In this document: in pieces, positions 47,000-57,140 of the stretch | Position numbering within the stretch: the first letter of the stretch is position 1 | Layout of the letters: each line of letters opens with the position of its first letter | Assembly: GCA_037043235.1 (NCBI GenBank) | Contig: JAWRVZ010000093.1 | Location: 2,035,001-2,099,000, forward strand | Direction of reading: 5' to 3' | Source: Rhodeus uyekii | Taxonomy: Eukaryota; Chordata; Actinopteri; Cypriniformes; Acheilognathidae | DNA: 64,000 nucleotides | Program-made: the position numbers and the translations under genes | Notes under the pieces: model-generated | Databases searched by the model: none | The model's input: the letters and a program-made list of their open reading frames with translations, nothing else | Told to the model about the DNA's origin: nothing

Positions 47000-47340
47000 A
47001 AGGACCATAAAATAGTTTTGTACTTGGACTTCAAATGGAAAGTTAACTGGCCCACATCGAGGAGTGTTCAGAAGAGAGCGTCCTTCACCTTTGAGAAGGG
47101 GCAGATCTGGTAATTACGAAGGAGAGGTCTATGATGGGAATGGGATTTTCTGCACTTTTATAAGATCTTACTCCTCTCTAAGGACTCTTCAGGGTTATTA
47201 AAGCCCCTTTTCCAGAGGAGATCAGGACATCGTTTGCAATTTTAGATTGGATCTCGCTTTCAGCACATACTGCGAGGAGGATGTGGACAATTTGCATCAC
47301 ATAAGGGCCAAGAAAGAATCAAAGTGGTTTATCATTCAAA
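47000..47340. promoter_or_regulatory. Candidate conserved enhancer block
   Basis: Complex sequence including CTGGTAATTACGAAGG, TCAGGGTTATTAAAGCC and ACAATTTGCATCACAT. Inference only. Confidence 0.3.
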
Positions 47341-48139
47341 AAAGCTAAACGTCAATGCGAATAAATTATTCACAACTTATTTTAATTAAGTAATGTGACA
47401 TTTCCAATTGAATCACTACCATAATGGAGGCATGAATGAACCCTTTGTTAAAACGTAATCTTGCGGCATAATGTTGATTACCACAAAAACACAATGGGAT
47501 TTCTTTTAAAAAGCACAGACCTGCATAACAGTGAGGGACAACAGAAGTGAGACTAGAACAGTATGTAAGCATTAAAATACTGTATGAATAGTGTAGCCAC
47601 ACAATGTAAACAGTATATGTGTTAACATGGTTTCAGTGTGGGAAAATATAGTTTTTAACCACTTCTTGGTGGTTTTATCAACTTTGTAGATCTTACAACA
47701 CAATGGCTTAAACAATAGTAACTGACAAGAGCATATCTGCTCAATACACAAATTTTAATAGAAAGAATTAATAGTGTAATATAAAATATATTCTATTAAA
47801 TAAGTGCCACATTTCTGCTTTTAAATTATTTATAAATTGGCCCCTTCACTTTCATTTTAATTGCCTCAGTGTTTGTTTTTATTCCTTTTTTACCATACAT
47901 TTTGCCTAACAACGAACCTGGAAAATGTCCACAAAAATAACTTTGCGAAATTGGATTATTATGAAGATGCATAGAATCACAATTGGAGCCGGGACATGAA
48001 TTGCAACTGTTAACTAACCTTTTATTTGCTTGTATCCAATTTGACAACTTCATTGCAACATAATGGCTAAAAGAACAAGAATATCTTTACAGCTCAATTA
48101 ATGAACACATAGTAGAATAGTTCTACTATAGAACACATA

Positions 48140-48168
48140 GGCATTAGTTCTATAGTAGAACTAATGCC
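48140..48168. repeat. Perfect 13-bp inverted repeat, 3-bp loop
   Basis: GGCATTAGTTCTA / TAGAACTAATGCC. A smaller hairpin (AGTAGAA-TAG-TTCTACT) lies about 15 bp to the left and shares the TTCTA arm. Confidence 0.95.
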
Positions 48169-48314
48169 AGTGCTTTTATAAAAATATGAGCTTTGTATTT
48201 ATGCTTTTAAATACTTCAAAAACTGGTCAATGGCCGCTTTTCTCCCATTGTAAAAGCCTGACCTTAACCTTGTTTTTTCCTTTTTCAAAGAAATTGAGGG
48301 ATTTTTTTTTTTGA

Positions 48315-48335
48315 GGGGGGGGGGGGGGGGGGGGG
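48315..48335. repeat. Poly(G) tract, 21 bases
   Basis: An uninterrupted G run directly after a T run. Confidence 0.9.
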
Positions 48336-50168
48336 ACAATGATATGCCATATCTTGTCACATGAACACTCAAATTGAAGTGATGTCAGCAGGAGGTAATT
48401 TCAGAGGAAAAGCAAGTTATTACAGTATATTTTAGAATATTTGACAATTTGGATCATTTGGAATGTGCCACCACATTTCACACTTATTGTTCACACTTAG
48501 ACCAGGAATATGCATTAATAATGTACATGCATGTTTTAACTTAACATTTATATGACGCACATACAACACCAATGTTCTTTGAAACTATATCAGAATTACT
48601 TATTTCCTAACATTATTGTTCTGGAAGATAATTCCCAACATTTCCTTACGCAACAAGGGTTCTGTGGCAATGTGACACATGCAGAATATGATGATTGGAG
48701 CACAAACTCTCATTTATAAACACACGTTTCTCATTTCTGCTGTTCTCACATAATGATATCCTTGACATTTATCTTACACCATGACCTTCCAGCATCAGGG
48801 CAGAAATTCGCCGTTCATTAAAGGTGTCATCTGAATCCACTGGCAGTCATTAACAGCAAACAGGCAGCTTGTTACAATTACTTTCACTCCTCCGCAAATT
48901 AGACTGAAAGAAAAATGCAGTAGATTGTTTATCGCTGCGGCGAACTTGAAATACAATTGGAAGACAATGCATTTAGACATGGTTTTGTCCAGTCTCCAGT
49001 CAAATCTGATCCAAACAACATTTTTATGTGAGGTTTTAGCTATCCAATGATGAATTAGAGGGCTTCAAATGGTGCACATGCAGAAGACCATTTCAAATTC
49101 TCTCTCAGAGAAGTGTTATGCATGGGTAAGAATGAAACAGAGTTGCCTCTGTCTAGCTCCTTTTATTTCTTTATGCTTTCATGTAAGAGGAGAAATCTGT
49201 CAGCTAGACAGGAAGAAGCATTTAGAGCAAGATTTATTAGCATGATTTAGCCTGGAGGGTTGTGCCAGGCAGTTTAAAGGGGATTTGCCATTCCTGCTGT
49301 TTAGCAACATTTTCTTTTGATTGAGACAAATTTGTGACAGCGATAAAGACTAAGATTGTTGCAACATGTAAAAATGCCAGCACACACAGTTTATATGTAC
49401 AATGAAAAGGCTGATTTGTGCTGGTTGAGAAGTCAAGCATCACTACTACTGCTGCAAATTTTTAAATTAAGGATTTATTCAAACACTTTGGTATACTGTT
49501 CTACTTGTCCAGACATTATTGACCTCAAATCATCTGGCTTATTAAAGAGATGCTACAAAGATCTAAAAGATGCTAAAAATCTTAGGATTTTTTTTTCTTT
49601 CAAACAATTCAGAGCACATGTTATATCATATTTTAGTTTAGAAACTTTTAAAGATTTTAGTGGTTTACCGCATCAGAGGAATTCATCTCTGTGAACCCAT
49701 GAACCAGTGAATCTTGAATCAATTTGATATGAATCAATTTATACATTTATACAATCTTGAATAATTTTTAGACATTTAATGGCACATTTGTAGTCACTTA
49801 TTGGTCTGATTAACCAAGCTCTCCATAAAATAAACAAAACAAGCCCTATAATTTAATAAAATAACATTCAAAAAACACTTCATAATTAATGGTATTAGAT
49901 GATTAGTTGAAGGCATTTAATAGATCACACTTCCTTCAATAAAACATTTATATTTGCATTTGCACAGTGGTGACCAACATGTGGCATTTCCAATACTTTT
50001 AAACAGGGAATCACTTTTCAAAACAATTGATTCAATTGATTCAACGTTTCTAAAAGCTTCATTTCTTCCATCAACCAGACATAACACATCTGCTAGCAAT
50101 GACCATTACTGTAAACCAACCATAAAACCCTAGCAAACGCTTGTTATATCAACCATTGAAACCACCAA

Positions 50169-50392
50169 GGCCTGGTTTCTCAGTCAGGCCTTAGACTAAA
50201 CCAGGATTAGGCCTTAGTTCCATTAGCTTTTTTTTTAAATGCCTTGGAAAAAATAAAGATGGTGTGCACCTTGAGACAAACCAATAGACCCGACCTATTT
50301 TAAGATACATCAGTGCAAGTTGCTTTCAGTTTAAACCGCTCAAACATGCATTTAAGTCTGGGACTAGGCTTCAGCCAAGTCTGTGAAACCAG
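50169..50392. mobile_element. Non-autonomous DNA element (GGCCTGGTTTC family)
   Basis: Starts GGCCTGGTTTCTCAGTCAGG and ends AAGTCTGTGAAACCAG, imperfect terminal inverted repeats. The inner CTAAACCAGGATTAGGCC and GTCTGGGACTAGGCTT are diagnostic of a common cyprinid MITE. Confidence 0.75.
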
Positions 50393-53300
50393 CAACTTGG
50401 AAGCAGCTAGAAAACCTTATTTCCATTTAAAAAATACGCAATGGCATCTCCCTTGCAGGCAGAAGCTTAGCTATCATCCAGACCAACATCACAAGCAATG
50501 CCCCCAACTAAACAAAACACAACTCAAGCATCAACAAAATAGGCATTAGTAACAGTTTAGCAACTAGCTACAACACATACAACCCTAAAGGGACATGATG
50601 AACATGACATGGAAATAAATATATTTCAGCTTTCGTGTTCTCTCAAAAAAGAAACTTCCAAAACTTATGCAATGTATATATTAAGTAAAAGTATTTAATC
50701 ATTTAAACATCCAAACAAAATTAATTAGCTGAGATGAACTTAAATTTGCATTTTTTTGCTGTTTGTTCCAGTATGATGAACGTCACATCTAAATAGAGAA
50801 CTATAGGTAACCCCATGTGAGGCACTGACAACAACGGAATGAGGTTTGTAGAAGAAAAAACTGTGAATGTCATGATGTATGACACACTACAAACCACAAA
50901 ACACAAACACTTCGGGTCAAAAGGAGGTGAAGTGTGAAGAATGTCACTGAAATTATGTCACATATCAATGGAAAGACACTGATATCAGAATAAATCTTGG
51001 AGTTAAACAGCTCACCTGTGGATGTTTGTGATTTTCTTTTCTCTCAGGGGAAATAAGCAGAAGAGCAGCATCAAGTTTCTGCCATGTCTATATGATACAC
51101 ATCTCCAGGTGAGGCAGATAGAAATGAACATTTGTTTCCATGAAAACTTGGAGTTTCTTTGTTCTTGGGGGGAAAAAGTATATTATTTTTGCCAAGTTTT
51201 GTGGTTAAACTTCATCCACTACCAAAATTGTGCATATTCAGACTTTGTGAAAGCAAATTAATCCCGATTTCAGATTCTAAAAGGGGTTTTTTAGAATGCG
51301 ATTCAAATATGCGTTTTCACGTGCATTCCATTTGTTCTTAAACGTAAATTCTCAAACGTCTTTCTGCCCATGCGCACTAAGCAGCGTTCAGAAACAAACA
51401 CACAAGAATAGCTACCGCGAAAATCATAGGAAATAACCACATATAATAATTGTCCTTTTCTAAAAGAAAAAAAGAAAACAAACAAAAGTGAAATATCTGC
51501 CTCCGTTTGTATACTCAAGGTAAAACATTAATTTTCCAAGAAAGAAGATTTGATGTCAAGAAATGCATTTGATAAGAAAACCACTTTATGATGTTTCGAC
51601 ATGAATATGATTAGACATGATGGGAAGAAGACACGACAGGTGGGCTAAAACAGTTTATGTGGAACTGCCAGTTTGTATAACCAATAAAACGATCAGTCGC
51701 GGTATGTGTATTATTATAAGACCCATTTGGTTTGGCAGCAATTGTCACAAACAGAATTATAGAAACGAACTTCATTATTATCTTCATGTTCTTTGAATTT
51801 AGTCCTATTCTTCATATAGGCATACCCTTAATTTTCTTCTGACATGAAATAAAGTTATGAAACATCAGTGGGAAGACGCAAACGACAAAGAAATACCACA
51901 TGTTAATTGCACTGGAGATGCCATAGAGACCTCGTGCCGTCGATGAAGGATTTGAGACAAACACCAACACTGCCATCGTGTGGAACAGAGAAAAACCACC
52001 AATTCTGCAACATGGTCAAGATTGCTCGAGGTGTGTATAAAAACACTTCACACTATTTACGTTATGTAGGTGTTAAAGCGTGTTAATTATCTTAAACAAA
52101 AGGTGAGAGATACAAGCCGGATATAGATTAATAGACCTTTAAGCGGCTATTGTATTTGCATATTGCATGGATTTGAATATGATGAGACATTCATGCAGGA
52201 TCCGGGATTTTTTTGGTTTTTAGCAAATAGGTGCTAAAATGAAACATTTGCTATTAGAAAGTCTTACCAAATTTTACATCTAATATATATATATATATAT
52301 ATATATTGTGATTTGCTGAACAAAAGTTTTTAACCTGATATTTGAGAAATGGAGAAGGTGATATTATAGCTGTGTGAGAGAGAGAGAGAGATTGATTCAC
52401 ATTATTCACAATAATGTGAATCTGAAAGACATTTTTTAATGAATTTTTAAACAGAGAGAAAGATGTGGTTCTGAAAGCTCTAGAGTAAAGTTTCTCTATC
52501 AGGGTCTTTTAATCAAACTACTAAGAATTTCTGATGCAATAGAAATGTTTACAGCACAGAAAATTAGGTCAAGAAAAAAAATGTTTTGTCAAAAGAACAG
52601 ATTCTATATTGTTTCCTCGATCTAATTGGTTAATAGTATCTCAGAGTTAATAAATGATAGTTGAAATACTATAGTGGATGGGAATTTGAATACATTTTTT
52701 AACCACTTCCAACATGCAATTGTGAAGAGGTTTTTTGGCCAACAGAGGGTGCCACAACTTGACAAGTGTTAACACCTTTTTGTTTGCCGATATAATTCTT
52801 TAGGATTTTTGATAAAATATTTGTATTTCGAATACACTTATATTCCCTGAGATAAACAGCTGACTCTCTGTCTTTACTTAGTTGAACATGCTGCATATTG
52901 AATTGTCTGCTACTGATTACAAAATAAACATGCAAAGAAGTCTTTTCTTTAATAGACATAAAGACCAGCTTTATTTTGTCCCATTACTTTATGACCAAAC
53001 AAAACTTCCATCCAGTCCCTCTGTAGTCCATAGATTTAAACATCCCATTCATTACTAGAAACCAACAATAAGTATAAGTTCTTGAAAAAGTAATTGTCAG
53101 ACAAACTGAATGTTGCTATCACTTTTTTTGTTTCCGTACTGCAAACAATGTGAAGTGTAAGCATATAAATTACAAAACAGTTTTTTACTCTTGGCTGATG
53201 CTTTCCACAAAAAATTCATTTAAGACTACAGCTAAATATAAAATAATTAATTATCTTAATTTATTTGAACTATTAGTTGCTTCCCAATGCAATTGGGAAT

Positions 53301-54687
53301 GTCTGATACCTAATTTAATTCTCTATCCTAAACCAATGTAAGGCAATAGTTATAAAATAATGTTGTATATAGTACCTGTTTTTCTATTGTGATGAACATG
53401 ATGTACTGCAACTAGAACACATTAATTCCAATACATCATATTTTGAACAATTTTACCGCCCCTTTCTCCATTTTATTCCCTTATCTGTTTTGCATGCCGA
53501 TAGTTTTCCTCCAGAATATAAAAAACTCTGAAAAGCCAGATCTGCACCAACCTCAGAGAACATATAAAGTATATTCAAATCAAATATTTACTTTAAAGGA
53601 ACTCATTGTGCAAACCTAACAAACGATAGATGAACAAACAGTAATAATAATAAAAAAAGAATATGTAGACAGATTGTCTTGGTTGCCACTGTTGCACAAT
53701 GTTTCATAGATTTGTTTTTTTCTTCTTGACCCTAAAAATAATTTTTACACTTAAAACACTTAAAATGTATTATGCCATTAAATACAAAATATAAATCCAA
53801 GTGGCATGTGTTTTTAAGAAACCACAAGCACACAAAACATATGACAAAAAGTGTTGTTTGGTTTTAAATGAGGAGAAAACCGAAAATTCTGTTTAAAATT
53901 AAATTTGGTTGTTAGTGGATTATGTTTGTAGTCAATGTGATAAAATACAGCTGTTGTTTGGACACCTCTGTGAACTTGAGGGGAATCGACTTCATACAGC
54001 CACTGTGACAGCATTTGATCAAAAAAAAAAACTGAAGTGAAGTTAGTTCTGAAAGAAAAACAAAATCTAACATCATTTGCTTGCAGATAACACTAGATTT
54101 GAAATTTTGTTGTCTCATTGAAATAAACACACACATTTTAAGTGTGGATTAATCATTCAAATACTTAATGGGATCACTGTATGCATGTAACCTTTTAGTC
54201 TGTGACGTACTTAGACAAATTAGCAAAACCCCCTGAGATCAGCTCTGTAACAAATTGTTTCAAACGGTTAATATTGTCAATCAAACAATCCCCATATTAA
54301 AGACTAAGAGGTCCAAAGTGTATCCATACATTAAGAAAACAAATAATTTTGTATATGTTGTTTTATTTACTGGCAACAGTAACATAATTGTGATGCATAG
54401 TTTTGTTAATTTACAATTAGAAATGCATTCTGTTTTATTCAATTTTGTCGAAAAGGTCACCCTTAGATGTAAAGGCCATCTTTAGCTTGTAAACCTTTTA
54501 CAGATTGCTACTGAATACATGTTATCCCATCAAGCGATCTTTTAAAAGGGTCCATTATCTGTTTTTTTAAGGCAAATGTTTTAAGATTAAAAGAGACATT
54601 TCATATAGCTAGCGTCCTTTGTCAATACAGACTGAAAATGTAAAAGTGTTTCGTCTCAATGTAATGTCTGAGAAAAAGAAATCTGGC
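50393..54687. other. Intergenic, including fam181b 3' flank
   Basis: No gene seen. (AT)n at 52282-52306 and a perfect hairpin at 52394-52422. The right part is presumably fam181b 3' UTR: minus-strand AATAAA signals occur at 54434-54439 and 54362-54367, about 250-330 nt past the stop codon. Confidence 0.5.
52394..52422. repeat. Perfect 13-bp inverted repeat, 3-bp loop
   Basis: GATTCACATTATT / AATAATGTGAATC, next to a short GA repeat. Confidence 0.95.
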
Positions 54688-55653
54688 TTAAAGAGAAGAA
54701 AAGCTCCCTCTGTTGTATCCGTTTGCCAGATCGTAGGAGACCGGCGGTGTGGAGCAGTCTGTAAAGAAGTTTGAAAAGGTAAGTGCACATGGCGAGCTCT
54801 GTTCCACAGGCACGCTGCCAGAAAGGTCCGTGTGAGTATAAAGATTTGGCTGTACTGGTACTGTCCGCATGTCTCCTGACTTTTTGGGGGTGTCGCTACA
54901 AGTTCCCCAAGGTTCGGTGTACAAAAACCCACCGGTTACAAAATGGTGGGAATCATATGGCTCGGGGCCCATGTTCACCTCCTGTTGAATCCTGATAGGT
55001 GCAGTGTGGAATAGATCCTGCTCCGAGACCATGTTGCTGTAATCAGGTCCAAGAAGCTCCAAGAACTCTGCCGCTTCCGGAGTCCCTCGCTCCAGGTCTT
55101 TGAGTGACATGCCAGAAGTAGATGTAACTCTGGAGCTGTTGGCTGGCTCTGTGAAAAAGGATGGAGGAAGGTTTCGATGCCGCAGCGGGGGCTTCTTGGC
55201 CCTCTCTCCTCGTACATCCTTAACTGGGTTAAAGAGGGCAGCTAGGCTCTTGCTTTGCAGGTTGGCCTGCATCCCATCCTTCTTGGGTGGCGTTTTGCTG
55301 GAGAAGTTGCTTGTTGGGTTTTGGGGCGAGCCTTGCCTCTTGCATGGCTCCTGGACCGGCATGGTCCCTGGCGAAATGATACCCGTGCACCTCTTAATCT
55401 GCTTCTGCAGGTACTTTCGGTGATTGACTTTCCTTTTGGACTTAACAGGTTTGTCCAGCGCAAGTTTGATGTTGCTGGAAGCAGAGTCAATGAAGCTAAG
55501 CAGGTCCCTAGTGGTCTCCCTAAAGTCTCCCTCACAGTCCAGCTCGCCCAGGAGACCCCCCTCCAGACCCTTTTCCACCTCATAATCCATGACCGAGCCA
55601 GGAAAGCAGAAGTTTAAGAACTGAGAGTTCATGATGGCAGCCTGAACAGCCAT
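54688..55653 (-). CDS. fam181b: FAM181B-like protein (TEAD-binding family), single exon
   Basis: Intact 321-codon frame on one exon, as in FAM181B genes generally. The start MAVQAA matches the mammalian N-terminus and has G at -3 and +4. Residues 45-89 are the family core: RETTRDLLSFIDSASSNIK, then the basic KSKRKVNHRKYLQKQIKR, a probable nuclear signal. Residues 157-170 (LRHRNLPPSFFTEP) parallel the YAP omega-loop (LP.SFF) through which FAM181A/B are reported to bind TEAD factors; the key Leu-Pro and Phe-Phe are present. Other conserved blocks are EFLELLGPDY (196-205), GGFLYTEPW (241-249) and the C-terminal VSYDLANGYNRG. It is shorter than mammalian FAM181B (about 420 residues), which is padded with Ala/Gly/Pro, and ends at SSL where mammalian proteins continue slightly. 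Expected role is neural and developmental; the exact function is not established. Confidence 0.93.
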   Translation of the reverse strand: MAVQAAIMNSQFLNFCFPGSVMDYEVEKGLEGGLLGELDCEGDFRETTRDLLSFIDSASSNIKLALDKPVKSKRKVNHRKYLQKQIKRCTGIISPGTMPVQEPCKRQGSPQNPTSNFSSKTPPKKDGMQANLQSKSLAALFNPVKDVRGERAKKPPLRHRNLPPSFFTEPANSSRVTSTSGMSLKDLERGTPEAAEFLELLGPDYSNMVSEQDLFHTAPIRIQQEVNMGPEPYDSHHFVTGGFLYTEPWGTCSDTPKKSGDMRTVPVQPNLYTHTDLSGSVPVEQSSPCALTFSNFFTDCSTPPVSYDLANGYNRGSFSSL

Positions 55654-55672
55654 CTCTCTCTCTCTCTCTCTG
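55654..55672 (-). repeat. GA tract abutting the fam181b start codon
   Basis: On the coding strand about nine GA repeats end directly at the ATG (GAGAGAGATGG), so the 5' UTR immediately before the start is a microsatellite. Confidence 0.9.
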
Positions 55673-56030
55673 CCACAAGCACAACACCTTCGTACGGGAT
55701 GTATGCAGTTGTCTTCGAGAGACCCTAAAGCATATTTCTTATCTGCATTTCCAGGGTGGTTTGCTAACCCTTGGTCCTGTGCAGGACACCCTTACAGTTC
55801 GTCTGCACTCTGTCGAAAGCTGGAATTTGGGGGAAGGGAGGATTATTTTAGGGGGCAGGGCCAATGATGTCAGGACATCAAAGGGGAGGGGCTGAGGGAC
55901 TCTGGGACTTAACTCTTTGCTCACGCCTGACCACCTGCAAGAGGGATTTGTCTGAGGAATCCCACAGAGTAAAAAGACAATAGCCTCGGGGTCATCTGTC
56001 CTGGTCAAGTCTTCTCGTGTATATCTATTT
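55673..56030 (-). promoter_or_regulatory. fam181b 5' UTR and proximal promoter (predicted)
   Basis: Upstream of the start on the minus strand: an inverted CCAAT box (CATTGGCC in coding sense, about 55859-55866), C-rich Sp/KLF-like stretches (GCCCCTCCCC and CCTGCCCCC) and a weak AT element (CCTAAAATAA) about 190 bp from the ATG. The layout suits a short-5'-UTR promoter. The transcription start is not determined. Confidence 0.45.
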
Positions 56031-56649
56031 GAGTAAATGCATTGTATGATAAGAAATCCCTACGAGCAACTACACTAAACTGTTTTAATCTTTTGAAATG
56101 AACAGAGCTTAATAGTTTGTAAATTGAACATTAGACACAAAATGTTAGGATATGAATGATTAAATTGCAAATGATTCCAGACAAAACTATGTAGTTTATA
56201 CTTTGTTCAAGTCAGCTTGAACAGTGTAAATTGCAGATACTTGGTGTGGAATAAACTGAGCCACCTTTGGCAATCTGTAAATGATTATCAAATAATTGAT
56301 CTGATATGACATGTAAAATGTGATGTAAAGATATTTTGTTCTGGATTAAATATTACTGGACACAAATTTTTTTAAATTTTATTTCCCTAAAGAATTCAGA
56401 AGCTTAATGCAGTGTGATCTACATTTTGGATACTTCGCACATGTCACAAAATAGACCTCTAGAATTTGAATGCATATGTTGTACACACTTTACCAAACCT
56501 TCAGGACGTGTGCATTAAGGTGAACACATGCTCTGGGACAGGTACTGTTGTTTTTCTACATGTTCTCATAACTTCCTACAACTATCTTGATCAGTTTGTG
56601 GTGGAAGTTGATTTCTCGTGCATTCCCGCACCAGTGGGAATTTTAGCCT
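56031..56649. other. Intergenic, no feature seen
   Basis: AT-rich, no gene or repeat recognised. Confidence 0.5.
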
Positions 56650-57140
56650 CTGCCTGACAACTATTATAGGCTGCCTTTGACATACAGCCCTACATGGTCT
56701 AAATAGCTTCTATTCTTCCTTGGGCAGTGAAAGGGATCTTTGTGCCAGAGATTCATTAAACTGCACCTCACAGCCCCTTCGTAAAATGAGGCTCAATAAT
56801 GAACAGTCGATTTAACTAGAAAAGCTGCCGGAGCTGTTAAATTAAAGGGGAATAAAGTGCAGTTCAAGCCCAGTGTGCCAGAAGAAATGTTGACCTTAAG
56901 AAATCCTGGGTATGAGTGAAATAGCCGCTGTAAACATTTCAGCATTTGCAGGAAGTTTCTTGGCCAGCAGTGAATGCTGAAGAGGGATCCAACACTGGGA
57001 CTTTCGTAGGGGTCCGAACAGATCTTGATTTCAGTGAAAGCACTTGAAGGACGTCGTTCTGGTTTGGAACATGGTGGGCTTAGAAAGAAAACACTTGAGG
57101 ATGTGGGGAGTTATGAAATGTGGAGAGTATTGATTTCAAA
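56650..57140. promoter_or_regulatory. Candidate conserved enhancer upstream of fam181b
   Basis: About 1-1.5 kb upstream of fam181b. Complex sequence with CTGCCTTTGACATAC (TCF/LEF- or Sox-like core), GAGGCTCAATAATGAAC and GCTGTTAAATTAAAGG. No coding frame. Its closeness to the promoter raises plausibility, but it is still inference. Confidence 0.35.

Larger units (their letters stand above)
47341..50168. other. Intergenic; hairpin and poly(G)
   Basis: No gene supported. Contains a perfect hairpin at 48140-48168 and a run of 21 G at 48315-48335. 48780-49260 is moderately complex. Confidence 0.5.

Noticed and set aside
55100..55617. Overlapping frames of 107-120 codons on both strands of fam181b
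   Set aside because: Shadow frames of a conserved coding exon; only the 321-codon frame has family motifs.
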